Shown piece after piece: positions 37,271 to 47,122 of a stretch of DNA of 64,000 nt (within the stretch, counting starts at the first letter, position 1; each line of letters starts with the position of its first letter). The translations under genes were made by a program, and so were the position numbers. A model generated the notes under the pieces. It did no database searches, was not told the DNA's origin, and saw only the letters and a list, made by a program, of their open reading frames with translations. Source of the DNA: Microbacterium hominis (GTDB lineage: Bacteria > Actinomycetota > Actinomycetes > Actinomycetales > Microbacteriaceae); NCBI RefSeq assembly GCF_013282805.1, contig NZ_CP054038.1:2108001-2172000 (forward strand), given 5' to 3'.

Positions 37271-38821
37271 ATGACCGTCGAGATCTCGCGCGGGCACAAT
37301 CCCCTGCGTGACCCCGAAGACCGTCGCCTGAACCGCATCGCCGGTCCGAGCGCGCTCGTCATCTTCGGCGTCACCGGCGACCTGTCCCGCAAGAAGCTGA
37401 TGCCCGCCGTCTACGACCTGGCCAATCGCGGCCTCCTGCCACCCGGATTCGCGCTGGTCGGGTTCGCCCGACGCGACTGGGAGGACCAGGACTTCGCGCA
37501 GGTCGTGCACGACGCGGTCCGCCAGCACGCCCGCACGGAGTTCCGAGACGAGACGTGGCAGCAGCTCCTCCAGGGAATCCGCTTCGTCTCCGGCGAGTTC
37601 GGCGACGAAGCGGCGTTCCGCCGTCTGCGCGAGACGGTCGAGAAGCTCGACGTCGAGCGCGGCACGATGGGCAACCACGCGTTCTACCTCTCGATCCCTC
37701 CCAAGGACTTCGCGATCGTGGCCGAACAGCTGCGCGTGTCGGGCCTGGTGGACGACACGGCCGATCGTCCCGATCGCTGGCGCCGCGTGGTGATCGAGAA
37801 GCCGTTCGGGCACGACCTCGAGTCGGCGCAGTCGCTCAACGACGCGCTGCGATCGACCTTCCCGACCGACTCGATCTTCCGCATCGACCACTACCTCGGC
37901 AAGGAGACGGTCCAGAACATCCTGGCGCTGCGCTTCGCGAACGAGCTGTACGAGCCGATCTGGAACCGCAACTACGTCGACCACGTGCAGATCACCATGG
38001 CCGAGGACATCGGCGTGGGCGGCCGGGCGGGGTACTACGACGGCGTCGGGGCGGCGCGCGATGTCATCCAGAACCACCTCCTGCAGCTCATGGCGCTCAC
38101 CGCCATGGAGGAGCCCATCTCCTTCGACGCCCAGCACCTGCGTGCCGAGAAGGAGAAGGTGCTCGCCGCGGTGACCCTTCCCGCCGACCTTGCGACCACC
38201 ACCGCGCGCGGCCAGTACGCCGGCGGGTGGCAGGGCGGGGAGAAGGTGCTCGGCTTCCTCGAGGAAGACGGCATGAACCCGCAGTCCGAGACCGAGACCT
38301 ACGCGGCCATCACCCTCGAGGTGAACACGAGGCGATGGGCGGGCGTGCCCTTCTACCTGCGCACCGGCAAGCGCCTCGGTCGTCGCGTGACCGAGATCGC
38401 GGTGGTGTTCAAGCGCGCTCCGGAGCTGCTGTTCTCGCGCAGCGAGACGTCGGGCCAGGGACAGAACGCCCTCGTGATCCGCGTGCAGCCCGATGAGGGC
38501 GTGACGATCCGGTTCGGCTCGAAGGTTCCGGGGGCCGGCGCGCAGGTGCGCGACGTCACCATGGACTTCGGCTACGGGCACGCGTTCACCGAGGCCAGCC
38601 CCGAAGCCTATGAGCGGCTCATCCTCGACGTGCTCCTGGGCGACCCGCCGCTGTTCCCGCGGCACGAAGAGGTCGAGCTCTCCTGGAAGATCCTCGACCC
38701 GATCGAGAAGTTCTGGGCCCAGCAGGGCGGCCCGCTCGAACAGTACTCGCCCGGCTCCTGGGGCCCGGCATCCGCGGATGAGATGCTCTCCCGCGCAGGA
38801 CGGACCTGGAGGCGCCCGTGA
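37271..38821 (+). CDS. zwf: Glucose-6-phosphate 1-dehydrogenase
   Basis: 516 residues. The nucleotide-binding GVTGDLSRKKL and the substrate/catalytic motif RIDHYLGKE are intact. It makes 6-phosphogluconolactone and NADPH, the entry of the oxidative pentose phosphate pathway. AGGAG lies about ten bases before ATG 37271, 15 bases after pgi. The stop overlaps the opcA GTG (GTGA), as in other Actinobacteria where OpcA stays with Zwf. Confidence 0.97.
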   Translation: MTVEISRGHNPLRDPEDRRLNRIAGPSALVIFGVTGDLSRKKLMPAVYDLANRGLLPPGFALVGFARRDWEDQDFAQVVHDAVRQHARTEFRDETWQQLLQGIRFVSGEFGDEAAFRRLRETVEKLDVERGTMGNHAFYLSIPPKDFAIVAEQLRVSGLVDDTADRPDRWRRVVIEKPFGHDLESAQSLNDALRSTFPTDSIFRIDHYLGKETVQNILALRFANELYEPIWNRNYVDHVQITMAEDIGVGGRAGYYDGVGAARDVIQNHLLQLMALTAMEEPISFDAQHLRAEKEKVLAAVTLPADLATTTARGQYAGGWQGGEKVLGFLEEDGMNPQSETETYAAITLEVNTRRWAGVPFYLRTGKRLGRRVTEIAVVFKRAPELLFSRSETSGQGQNALVIRVQPDEGVTIRFGSKVPGAGAQVRDVTMDFGYGHAFTEASPEAYERLILDVLLGDPPLFPRHEEVELSWKILDPIEKFWAQQGGPLEQYSPGSWGPASADEMLSRAGRTWRRP

Positions 38822-39762
38822 TCGTCGATCTGCCCGACACCACCGTCAGCAAGATCTCCCGCGCGCTGGTCAACGTGCGCGAAGAGGGCGGCGCGGTCGC
38901 GCTCGGCCGTGTGCTGACGCTCATCATCATCACCCGGCACGGGGCGATGGAGGAGGTCATCGAGGCCGCCAACGACGCGTCGCGCGAGCACCCGATGCGG
39001 GTCATCGTGCTGATGATCAGCGATCCGGACGCGCCCTCGTGCCTCGACGCGCAGATACGCGTCGGTGGCGACGCGGGCGCGAGCGAGGTCGTGACCCTCA
39101 CCGTGCGCGGCGAGGCGGGCAACGCCAACCTCGAATCGCTCGTGACCGGCCTGCTGCTCCCCGATGCCCCGGTGGTGGCCTGGTGGCCGAACAAGACCCC
39201 GGGCGAGCCCGCGCGGACCTCGATCGGGCGGATCGCCCAGCGACGCATCACGGACGCCGCGACGAAGTCGGACCCGGCAGCGTGGGTGGCGCAGCTCGGC
39301 GGAGCCTACGCCCCCGGATCGACCGATCTCGCCTGGACCCGCCTGACGCACTGGCGCGAGCAGCTGGCCTCGATCCTGGATCAGCCGCCGTACGAGCCCG
39401 TCACCGCCGTGCGCGTGCGCGGCGCCTCCGACTCGCCGTCGACGGCGCTGCTGGCCGCCTGGCTGCGTCTGGTGCTCGACGTGCCCGTGGACTGGGCCTA
39501 CCTCGATCCGTCCGAGTGGCCGCACGGAATCAAGTCCGTGACCCTGGTGCGCGAGAGCGGGGAGATCAACCTCGAGCGCCCCTCGAGCAACGTCGCGGTT
39601 CTCACCCAGCCCGGCCAGCCCAGCCACGAGCTGTCGTTCCCCCGACGCACCCTCCGCGAATGCCTCGCAGAGGAGCTCCGACGTCTGGATCCCGACCTCC
39701 TGTATGGTCGAGTCATCACCGAGGGATGGGAGCTCCTGGAGCCCCCGGCACAGGAGGCGTGA
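38818..39762 (+). CDS. opcA: OpcA, glucose-6-phosphate dehydrogenase assembly/activator protein
   Basis: 314-residue protein of the OpcA family. Recognisable parts are the DLPDTTVSKISRALVNVREEGGAVALGRVLTLII start, a central DAPVVAWWPNKTP segment, and LDPDLLYGRVITEGW near the end. OpcA is needed for full activity of Zwf in cyanobacteria and actinobacteria. The start overlaps the zwf stop, and pgl starts nine bases after its end, so the three oxidative-branch genes form a tight unit. Confidence 0.93.
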   Translation: MIVDLPDTTVSKISRALVNVREEGGAVALGRVLTLIIITRHGAMEEVIEAANDASREHPMRVIVLMISDPDAPSCLDAQIRVGGDAGASEVVTLTVRGEAGNANLESLVTGLLLPDAPVVAWWPNKTPGEPARTSIGRIAQRRITDAATKSDPAAWVAQLGGAYAPGSTDLAWTRLTHWREQLASILDQPPYEPVTAVRVRGASDSPSTALLAAWLRLVLDVPVDWAYLDPSEWPHGIKSVTLVRESGEINLERPSSNVAVLTQPGQPSHELSFPRRTLRECLAEELRRLDPDLLYGRVITEGWELLEPPAQEA

Positions 39763-39771
39763 GTCCGACGC

Positions 39772-40551
39772 ATGGTTGAGGAATGGGCACCGAAGCGCGT
39801 CGTCATCGCGACCGATCCCGCGACCCTCGCCGAGTCCGTAGCGGCCCGTTTCGTGACCCGCGTGCTCAAGCGCATCGATGAGGGCAAGACGGTGCACATC
39901 TCGCTGACCGGCGGGAGCATGGGTTCGGCGGTGCTTGCGGCGGCGGCACGGAATCCGCGCTGCGCCGCGGTGGATTGGTCGCGCGTGCACTTCTGGTGGA
40001 GCGACGAGCGGTTCGTGCCGCGCGTGCACCCCGACCGCAACGAGGTGCAGGCGCGCGCGGCACTGCTGGACGCGCTGTCCATCCCCGCCGGGAACATCCA
40101 CGCCGTCGCTGCCGCGGACGAAGGCGTGAGCCTCGACGAAGCGGCCGAAGCCTACGCGCGCGACCTCGCGCGGTTCCCATCCTCCCGCGGGCCATGGCCG
40201 TCGTTCGACGTCTGCTTCCTGGGCGTCGGGCCCGATGCGCACATCGCTTCGCTCTTCCCCGATCGCCCGGAGATCCAGGTGACCGACCGCGCCGTGGTTC
40301 CCGTGCGGCAGTCCCCCAAGCCCCCGCCGGAGCGCGTGACGATGACGCGGCCCGTCATCAATTCCTCCAAGCGCGTGTGGATGGTGCTCGCCGGCGAGGA
40401 CAAGGCGTCAGCACTCGGACTCGCGCTGGCCGGTGCCAGCTACGAGGGAGTCCCCGCCGCCGGCGCCAAGGGCTGCAAGCGCACGATCTTCTTCGTCGAC
40501 CAGGCGGCGGCCGCGATGGTGCCGCCCGAGCTCATCGACCGGGAGTACTGA
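39772..40551 (+). CDS. pgl: 6-phosphogluconolactonase
   Basis: 259-residue DevB/NagB-fold lactonase. HISLTGGSMG is the phosphate loop, FWWSDERFVPR holds a conserved Asp/Glu/Arg cluster and GVGPDAHIASLFP the catalytic His. It opens 6-phosphogluconolactone. It is the last gene of the six-gene operon and is followed by a bidirectional terminator. The next enzyme, Gnd, is not in this window. Confidence 0.95.
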   Translation: MVEEWAPKRVVIATDPATLAESVAARFVTRVLKRIDEGKTVHISLTGGSMGSAVLAAAARNPRCAAVDWSRVHFWWSDERFVPRVHPDRNEVQARAALLDALSIPAGNIHAVAAADEGVSLDEAAEAYARDLARFPSSRGPWPSFDVCFLGVGPDAHIASLFPDRPEIQVTDRAVVPVRQSPKPPPERVTMTRPVINSSKRVWMVLAGEDKASALGLALAGASYEGVPAAGAKGCKRTIFFVDQAAAAMVPPELIDREY

Positions 40552-40562
40552 GCGCGAGCTGT

Positions 40563-40610
40563 ACAGACGAGAAGAGCGGATGCCGGCCGGCATCCGCGCT
40601 TCTCGTCTGT
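40563..40610. terminator. Long bidirectional hairpin terminator
   Basis: Two 22-base arms (40563-40584 and 40589-40610), complementary except one A/G mismatch, with a GGCC loop. It lies between convergent pgl and rbpA. Confidence 0.8.
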
Positions 40611-40621
40611 GCAGGTGTGCT

Positions 40622-40978
40622 CTAGGCCTGCCCGCGGCGCTCGCGGAGCTGAGTCAGCGCGTCGCCGAGGAGCTCCTCGGCCTCTTCCTCCGTGCGACGC
40701 TCCTTCACATACGCGAGGTGCGTCTTGTACGGCTCGGTCTTGGCGACAGCGGGCGGGTTGTCCTTGTCGCGACCGGCGGGGAGGCCCGAGTGCGGGGAGT
40801 CGATCACGTCGGGGATCTCCTCCTCGGGGATGCCCGCTGCGAAGTACCGAACGGTCTCATTGCCCATGGCGTCCCAGTACGAGACGGCCACGCGCTCGGC
40901 GTGGAAGCCGTGGTCCTGCTCGCCCATCGGGCCGGCACCGACACGGGTGCCGCGGATCGCGTTGCCGCCGGTGGCCAT
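40622..40978 (-). CDS. rbpA: RNA polymerase-binding protein RbpA
   Basis: 118-residue actinobacterial RNA polymerase partner. MATGGNAIRGTRVGAGPMGEQD opens the N-terminal tail and core, and the C-terminal KTHLAYVKERRTEEEAEELL helix is the sigma-interacting domain that grips the group 1 sigma factor. It stabilises open promoter complexes. Unlike mycobacterial RbpA the core has no cysteine. The ATG overlaps the secG stop by one base. Confidence 0.92.
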   Translation of the reverse strand: MATGGNAIRGTRVGAGPMGEQDHGFHAERVAVSYWDAMGNETVRYFAAGIPEEEIPDVIDSPHSGLPAGRDKDNPPAVAKTEPYKTHLAYVKERRTEEEAEELLGDALTQLRERRGQA

Positions 40979-41226
40979 CAGATCCCCTGGAACTTCGTGA
41001 TCAGGCCCAGCGCGACGATGGCGGCGAACCACGCCAGCGCCAGCACGATCGTGAACCTGTTGAGGTTGCGCTCGGCCAGGCCCGACGAACCCAGCGCGGA
41101 GCTCATGCCGCCGCCGAACATGTCGGAGAGACCACCGCCACGGCCCTTGTGGAGGAGGATGAGCAGGGTGAGCAACAGGCTGGTGATGCCCAGCAGCACC
41201 TGCAGGACGAACTCGAGGATCTGCAC
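40978..41226 (-). CDS. secG: Protein translocase subunit SecG
   Basis: 82 residues, two membrane segments (about residues 2-22 and 57-76) linked by the short cytosolic GRGGGLSDMFGGGMSS loop typical of SecG. It helps SecA-driven movement through SecYE. GTG start with GAAAGG some 11 bases away; its predicted promoter (TATACT) and a 5' hairpin are in the preceding region. Overlaps rbpA by one base, so both are co-expressed. Confidence 0.95.
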   Translation of the reverse strand: MQILEFVLQVLLGITSLLLTLLILLHKGRGGGLSDMFGGGMSSALGSSGLAERNLNRFTIVLALAWFAAIVALGLITKFQGI

Positions 41227-41246
41227 AGTCTTTGAAGCCTTTCGAA

Positions 41247-41279
41247 GCGGTCCGTCGGACCGCACAGGGGTCAAGTATA
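41247..41279 (-). promoter_or_regulatory. secG promoter -10 and 5' leader hairpin
   Basis: On the minus strand TATACT (41279-41274), close to the ideal -10, lies six bases downstream of the tpiA terminator stem. About ten bases later comes the hairpin GCGGTCC-GAC-GGACCGC (41263-41247), which would sit at the very 5' end of the mRNA. Confidence 0.5.
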
Positions 41280-41284
41280 CGTGT

Positions 41285-41320
41285 GGTCCCGGGCGCGGCT
41301 GTGCGGCCGCGCCCGGGACC
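41285..41320 (-). terminator. Terminator after tpiA
   Basis: A perfect 15-base GC-rich stem GGTCCCGGGCGCGGC and its complement around a six-base loop, beginning eight bases after the tpiA stop. Confidence 0.85.
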
Positions 41321-41327
41321 GGGGCGG

Positions 41328-42116
41328 TCAGACGCCGACGTGCTTCTGGTAGCGGATGATCGCCGAGAACTCGTCGACCACGAGGCTCGCGCCACCCACC
41401 AGGGCGCCGTCGACATCGGGCTCGCGCATGAAGCTCGCGATGTTCGCGGCCTTCACCGAGCCACCGTAGAGCACCCGGGTGCGTGCCGCCGCGTCGTCGC
41501 CGAGTGCGGAGCCGATGACGCCGCGCAGCGCAGCGCACACCTCCTGCGCCTGGTCGGGCGAAGCGACCTGACCGGTGCCGATGGCCCACACCGGCTCGTA
41601 CGCCACGACGAATTCCGCACCGGCCGGCACGCCTTCCAGGGCGACCCGCAGCTGCGCGACCGACACAGCAGTCGGACCGGACTCCTCGCGCTGCTCCAGT
41701 GTCTCGCCCACGCAGATCACCGGCACCAGTCCATGGCGCAGCGCCGCCTGCACCTTCGCCGCGACGACCTCGTCGGTCTCCGCGTGATACTGGCGTCGCT
41801 CCGAGTGGCCGATGATCACGTAGCGGGCATCGAGCTTGGCCAGGAACGCTCCCGACACCTCACCCGTGTACGCGCCCGAGTCCTGGGTCGACACGTCCTG
41901 CGCGCCCAGGGCGAACGGGATCTTGTCCGCATCGAGCAGCGTCTGCACGGTCCGCAGATCCGTGAACGGCGGGAACACCGCCACCTCCACGTCGCCGTCC
42001 TCGTGCTTGGCATCCTTCAGCGTCCAGTGCAGCTTCTGCACGAACGCGACCGCCTGCAGGTGATCCAGGTTCATCTTCCAGTTGCCTGCGATGAGCGGCA
42101 TCCGATTCACGACCAT
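41328..42116 (-). CDS. tpiA: Triosephosphate isomerase
   Basis: 262-residue TIM barrel. The lysine is in AGNWKMN, the electrophilic His in VIIGHSERR, and the catalytic Glu in [19 protein letters not shown] and GALVGGASL make the phosphate site. Start 42116 is supported by GGAGG seven bases upstream, though this overlaps the pgk end by 10 bases; a second ATG at 42101 has no site. Last gene of gap-pgk-tpiA. Confidence 0.97.
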   Translation of the reverse strand: MVVNRMPLIAGNWKMNLDHLQAVAFVQKLHWTLKDAKHEDGDVEVAVFPPFTDLRTVQTLLDADKIPFALGAQDVSTQDSGAYTGEVSGAFLAKLDARYVIIGHSERRQYHAETDEVVAAKVQAALRHGLVPVICVGETLEQREESGPTAVSVAQLRVALEGVPAGAEFVVAYEPVWAIGTGQVASPDQAQEVCAALRGVIGSALGDDAAARTRVLYGGSVKAANIASFMREPDVDGALVGGASLVVDEFSAIIRYQKHVGV

Positions 42117-43321
42117 CCGAGGACCTCCAGTCCGGGAAGCTTCTTGCCCTCGAGGAACTCGAGGCTGGCACCGCCACCGGTGGAGATGTGGCCGAACGCG
42201 TCGTCGGCGAAGCCCAGCTGGCGCACGGCCGCTGCCGAGTCGCCCCCGCCCACGACCGACAGTCCGTCGACGTCGGTCAACGCCGCCGCGACCGTCTTCG
42301 TGCCCGCGGCGAAGGCGGGCATCTCGAACACGCCCATCGGCCCGTTCCAGAACACCGTCTTCGACCCGCGGATCGCCGCGGCGAACAGCTCGGCCGTCTC
42401 GGGGCCGATGTCGAGCCCGAGACCGTCGGCGCCGAACGCCGTGTCCTCCAGCTTGTCGGCGTCGGCGATCTCGTGGGCCGCGTCGGCCGAGAACGATGCC
42501 GCCACGACCGCGTCGACGGGGAGCACCAGCTCCACGCCGCGCTGGGCGGCGGTGTCGATGTAGCCGCGCACCGTGTCGAGCTGGTCGGCCTCGAGCAGGC
42601 TCTTGCCGACCTTGTGGCCCTGCGCGGCGAGGAATGTGAACATCATGCCTCCGCCGATGCACAGCTTCTGCACGCGCGGCAGCAGGTGCTCGATGACGCC
42701 GAGCTTGTCGCTGACCTTCGATCCGCCGAGGACGACCGTGTAGGGCGGCGCCGGGTTCTCGGTCAGACGGTCGAGGACATCGACCTCCTTCTCGATCAGG
42801 AAGCCCGCCGCCGAGGGCAGCAGCTCCGCGAGATCGTAGACCGAGGCCTGCTTGCGGTGCACGACGCCGAAGCCGTCCGACACCAGGACATCGCCGAGCG
42901 CGGCGAGCTCCTGGGCGAATGCGCGGCGCGCGGCGTCGTCCTTGGCCGTCTCCCCCGCGTTGAAGCGCAGGTTCTCGATGACGGCGACATCTCCGTCCTC
43001 GAGCGCGGCGACGGCCTCCTGTGCCGACTCGCCGACCGTGTCGCGCGCGAACGCGACGGGCTTGCCGAGGAGCTCGGAGAGGCGCTGGGCGACGGGCGCG
43101 AGGCTGTACTTCGCATCGGGCGCGCCGTCGGGGCGGCCGAGGTGCGAGCACGCGACGACCTTGGCGCCCTGGTTGATCAGGTGGTTCAGCGTGGGAAGTG
43201 CTGCCCGAACACGGCCATCGTCCGTGATGACGCCGTCCTTGAGGGGGACGTTGAAGTCAACACGGACGATGACGCGTTTTCCGGCCAGCGAACCCAGCGA
43301 ATCGAGGGTGCGCAATGCCAT
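42107..43321 (-). CDS. pgk: Phosphoglycerate kinase
   Basis: 404-residue two-domain kinase. VRVDFNVPL begins the 3-phosphoglycerate domain, with the Arg-rich basic patch later (CSHLGRPDG), and [13 protein letters not shown] closes the nucleotide domain. It is in the same operon as gap (nine bases between them) and overlaps tpiA. It serves both glycolysis and gluconeogenesis. Confidence 0.97.
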   Translation of the reverse strand: MALRTLDSLGSLAGKRVIVRVDFNVPLKDGVITDDGRVRAALPTLNHLINQGAKVVACSHLGRPDGAPDAKYSLAPVAQRLSELLGKPVAFARDTVGESAQEAVAALEDGDVAVIENLRFNAGETAKDDAARRAFAQELAALGDVLVSDGFGVVHRKQASVYDLAELLPSAAGFLIEKEVDVLDRLTENPAPPYTVVLGGSKVSDKLGVIEHLLPRVQKLCIGGGMMFTFLAAQGHKVGKSLLEADQLDTVRGYIDTAAQRGVELVLPVDAVVAASFSADAAHEIADADKLEDTAFGADGLGLDIGPETAELFAAAIRGSKTVFWNGPMGVFEMPAFAAGTKTVAAALTDVDGLSVVGGGDSAAAVRQLGFADDAFGHISTGGGASLEFLEGKKLPGLEVLGWS

Positions 43322-43330
43322 GGGACTACC

Positions 43331-44437
<1,107 letters not shown>

Positions 44438-45064
44438 CTATGACAGTACCAGCAGGCCTGCGGTCTTCTCACGGGCCGTCGTGAAGCGGGTCTGGACGTT
44501 CGCCCAGTCGGCGATGTTCCAGAAAGCCTTCACGTAGTCGGCGCGCACGTTCTTATAGTCGAGGTAGTACGCGTGCTCCCACACGTCGAGCAGGAGCAGC
44601 GGCACGGATCCGGCGGCGAACTGCGACTGCTGGTCGAAGAACTGCTGGATGATCAGGTTCTCCCCGATCGAATCCCAGAACAGGCCGGCCCATCCTGAGC
44701 CCTGCACGCCGAGCGCGGCTGCCGTGAAGTGCGCCTGGAACTTGTCGAACGAGCCGAAGTGGTCGTCGATGGCCGCGGCGAGCTCGCCGGTGGGCTTGTC
44801 GCCGCCATTGGGCGAGAGGTTCGTCCAGAAGATCGAGTGGTTGGTGTGACCGCCCAGGTTGAAGGCGAGGTCCTTCTCGAGCTTGTTCACGTTCGCGAGG
44901 TTGCCCGATTCGCGGGCCTCGGCCAGCTGCTCGAGCGCGGTGTTCGCACCGGTCACGTACGCCTGGTGGTGCTTCGAGTGGTGAAGCTCCATGATCGTGG
45001 CGCTGATGTGCGGGGCGAGCGCCGCGTAGTCATAGGTGAGGTCGGGCAAGGTGTACTTCGCCAT
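44438..45064 (-). CDS. sodA: Superoxide dismutase (Mn/Fe type)
   Basis: 208-residue Mn/Fe superoxide dismutase. The metal ligands are seen in [19 protein letters not shown] and [11 protein letters not shown] (Asp and His), with the [10 protein letters not shown] active-site Tyr/Trp surroundings. The Gly/Gln context ([12 protein letters not shown]) is in line with a Mn or cambialistic enzyme; metal choice cannot be decided. It sits between whiA and gap and has its own promoter and an unusual leader. Confidence 0.95.
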   Translation of the reverse strand: MAKYTLPDLTYDYAALAPHISATIMELHHSKHHQAYVTGANTALEQLAEARESGNLANVNKLEKDLAFNLGGHTNHSIFWTNLSPNGGDKPTGELAAAIDDHFGSFDKFQAHFTAAALGVQGSGWAGLFWDSIGENLIIQQFFDQQSQFAAGSVPLLLLDVWEHAYYLDYKNVRADYVKAFWNIADWANVQTRFTTAREKTAGLLVLS

Positions 45065-45083
45065 GTTCTCTTCTTCCTGTCGG

Positions 45084-45109
45084 CGCTGCGCCGAGGCCTC
45101 GGCGCAGCG
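45084..45109 (-). other. 26-base perfect palindrome in the sodA leader
   Basis: CGCTGCGCCGAGG followed directly by its exact complement, ending about 19 bases before the sodA ATG, whose ribosome site AGGAAGAAGA lies between. With the predicted -10 TAGGAT at 45129-45124 this hairpin would begin a few bases into the mRNA. It could stabilise the transcript, hinder translation, or be a regulator site. Confidence 0.6.
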
Positions 45110-45123
45110 AGGGGACGGAGTTC

Positions 45124-45129
45124 ATCCTA
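45124..45129 (-). promoter_or_regulatory. Predicted -10 element of sodA
   Basis: TAGGAT on the minus strand, about 60 bases before the ATG; no convincing -35. Confidence 0.3.
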
Positions 45130-45193
45130 GTGAGGACCGGCGGCCGTGCGCCGGGGTTGCGTCGACGCGTGACGGGGCGCTAGCGAGCGCCGC

Positions 45194-46171
45194 TCACTCC
45201 TGCACGCCGGCCGGCACGGCGGACTCGGTGCCGGGGATGCCGTCGGCTTCCGCCTTCTTGTCGGCCATGGCCAGCAGCCGGCGGATTCGACCGGCGACGG
45301 CATCCTTCGTGAGCGGAGGGTCGGCGTGGTGTCCGAGCTCGTCCAGGCTCGCGTCGCGGTGCGCCAGGCGCAGCTCGCCGGCCTCGCGGAGGTGCTCCGG
45401 CACGTCGGCGCCGAGGATCTCCAGGGCTCGCTCCACCCGGGCGCATGCCGCCACGGCCGCCTGCGCCGAGCGGCGGAGGTTCGCGTCGTCGAAGTTCACG
45501 AGGCGGTTCACGCCCGCGCGCACCTCGCGCCGCTGACGCATCTGGTCCCACTCCGCCGCCGCCCGCTCGGCGCCCATGTGCGCCAGCGCGGTGCGGATCG
45601 CCTCGCCCTCGCGCACCACCACGCGGGGCACCCCGCGCACTTCGCGCGCCTTCGCCGCGATCCCGATGCGGTGCGCCGCACCGACCAGCGCCATCGCCGC
45701 CTCGCCCGATGGGCAGGTGATCTCCAGCGACGCCGAGCGGCCGGGATCGCTCAGCGCACCCGCCGCCAGGAACGCGCCCCGCCACACGGCGGCGAGGTCG
45801 GGGCGCGACCCGGTGGTCAGCTTGTTCGGCAGACCGCGCACCGGCCGGCGCCGCTGATCCAGCAGCCCGGTCTGTCGGGCGAGGGTCTCGCCGCCCTCGA
45901 TCACGCGCACGGCGAAGTGACCGTTTCCGCGCCCACCCGACCCCTGCACGTGCACGAGCTCGGGGCGGACGCCGTAGATCTCCATCAGATCCCGCGCCAC
46001 ACGGCGCGCGAGCGGGTCGGAATCGACCTCCGCCTCGACCGCGACGCGGTTGGCGATGGAGTGCAGTCCGCCCGCGAAGCGCAGCAGAGACGTGAGCTCC
46101 GCGATCCGCACACTCGGACGCGGATCGCGCACTCCGATCAGCTCAGCCTTGACGTCAGCGGTCAGCGACAC
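45194..46171 (-). CDS. whiA: WhiA family DNA-binding protein
   Basis: 325 residues. An N-terminal LAGLIDADG-like domain pair (without nuclease activity in this family) is followed by a C-terminal helix-turn-helix, including [35 protein letters not shown]. WhiA controls division or sporulation genes in Streptomyces; non-sporulating Actinobacteria also keep it. The GTG start has GGAG four bases upstream. It is last in the uvrA-uvrC-rapZ-whiA row; 49 bases separate it from rapZ, and the usual yvcK gene is absent from the gap. Confidence 0.94.
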   Translation of the reverse strand: MSLTADVKAELIGVRDPRPSVRIAELTSLLRFAGGLHSIANRVAVEAEVDSDPLARRVARDLMEIYGVRPELVHVQGSGGRGNGHFAVRVIEGGETLARQTGLLDQRRRPVRGLPNKLTTGSRPDLAAVWRGAFLAAGALSDPGRSASLEITCPSGEAAMALVGAAHRIGIAAKAREVRGVPRVVVREGEAIRTALAHMGAERAAAEWDQMRQRREVRAGVNRLVNFDDANLRRSAQAAVAACARVERALEILGADVPEHLREAGELRLAHRDASLDELGHHADPPLTKDAVAGRIRRLLAMADKKAEADGIPGTESAVPAGVQE

Positions 46172-46220
46172 GGGACTCCTCAGGTTCGGGGACGATCGTC
46201 CAGCCTACTCGGACGGCGCC

Positions 46221-47102
46221 TCACTCGCGCCCGAGGTCGCGATCCTTGACCCGCACCGCGACGCCCGCGACGTCGGACACCCGCGCGGCGAGCTCGCGGG
46301 CCATCACGACCGAGCGGTGCTTTCCGCCGGTGCAGCCGACGGCGACGACCGAGTGGCTCTTGTTCTCCCGCTGGTAGCCCTCGAGCACGGGACGCAGCGC
46401 CGAGGCGTACGCCTCGAGGAACTCCGAGGCACCCGTCTGGGCGAGCACGAACGCGCGGACGGCTTCGTCCTCCCCCGTGAGCGAGCGAAGCTCCGGGTTC
46501 CAGAACGGGTTCGGCAGAAATCGCATGTCGACGACCAGATCGGCATCGGGCGGGAGCCCGTATTTGAATCCGAAGCTCATGAGCGTGACCGTGTGGCGTG
46601 CGGCGCCCTCTTCGCTGTACAGCTCGGCCACCCGGGTCGCGAGCTGGTGGATGTTCAGTGCCGACGTGTCGATGATGACGTCGGCACCCTCGCGCACCTG
46701 GCCGAGCCGCGCGCGTTCGCGCCGGATTCCATCAAGGATCGTGCCATCGCCCTGCAGCGGATGCGGTCTTCGCACCGCCTCGAAGCGGCGCACGAGCACC
46801 TCGTCGGAGGCGTCGAGGAACAGCACGCGGATCTGACGCCCCTCGCGCAGTGCGCTCATCGCCTGGGGAAGCTCGGAGAAGAGGTCACGACCGCGCACAT
46901 CGACGACCACGGCGACCCGCGGCAGCGACTCGCCGGCGAGCTCGCTCAGGTCCAGGAGCGGCTTGAGCATCTGCGGCGGAAGATTGTCGACCACGTACCA
47001 GTCGAGATCCTCCAGAGCGTTCGCCGCGGTCGAGCGTCCGGCCCCCGACATGCCCGTCACGATCAGGATCTCGCCGGGCTCCCGCGGTTCCCCGTCCGTC
47101 AT
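46221..47102 (-). CDS. rapZ: RapZ/YvcJ family nucleotide-binding protein
   Basis: 293 residues with a P-loop GMSGAGRST (Arg where the classic motif has Lys), [13 protein letters not shown], and a C-terminal domain with [15 protein letters not shown] characteristic of RapZ. In enteric bacteria RapZ is an RNase E adapter; in Gram-positives it is a nucleotide-binding protein of unclear role. ATG 47102 or the GTG six bases upstream (47108) can be the start. It lies 20 bases after uvrC on the same strand. Confidence 0.94.
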   Translation of the reverse strand: MTDGEPREPGEILIVTGMSGAGRSTAANALEDLDWYVVDNLPPQMLKPLLDLSELAGESLPRVAVVVDVRGRDLFSELPQAMSALREGRQIRVLFLDASDEVLVRRFEAVRRPHPLQGDGTILDGIRRERARLGQVREGADVIIDTSALNIHQLATRVAELYSEEGAARHTVTLMSFGFKYGLPPDADLVVDMRFLPNPFWNPELRSLTGEDEAVRAFVLAQTGASEFLEAYASALRPVLEGYQRENKSHSVVAVGCTGGKHRSVVMARELAARVSDVAGVAVRVKDRDLGRE

Positions 47103-47122
47103 GACCACCCCCGTCGTCGCGT

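Noticed and set aside
35468..38665. Long minus-strand open frame (about 1,065 codons) opposite pgi and zwf
   Set aside because: Fully antisense to two certain enzymes, no start signal, shadow composition.
47060..47090. Lys to Arg change in the P-loop of RapZ as a sign of inactivity
   Set aside because: As far as I recall GAGRS is common in actinobacterial RapZ, so it is not a defect of this copy.
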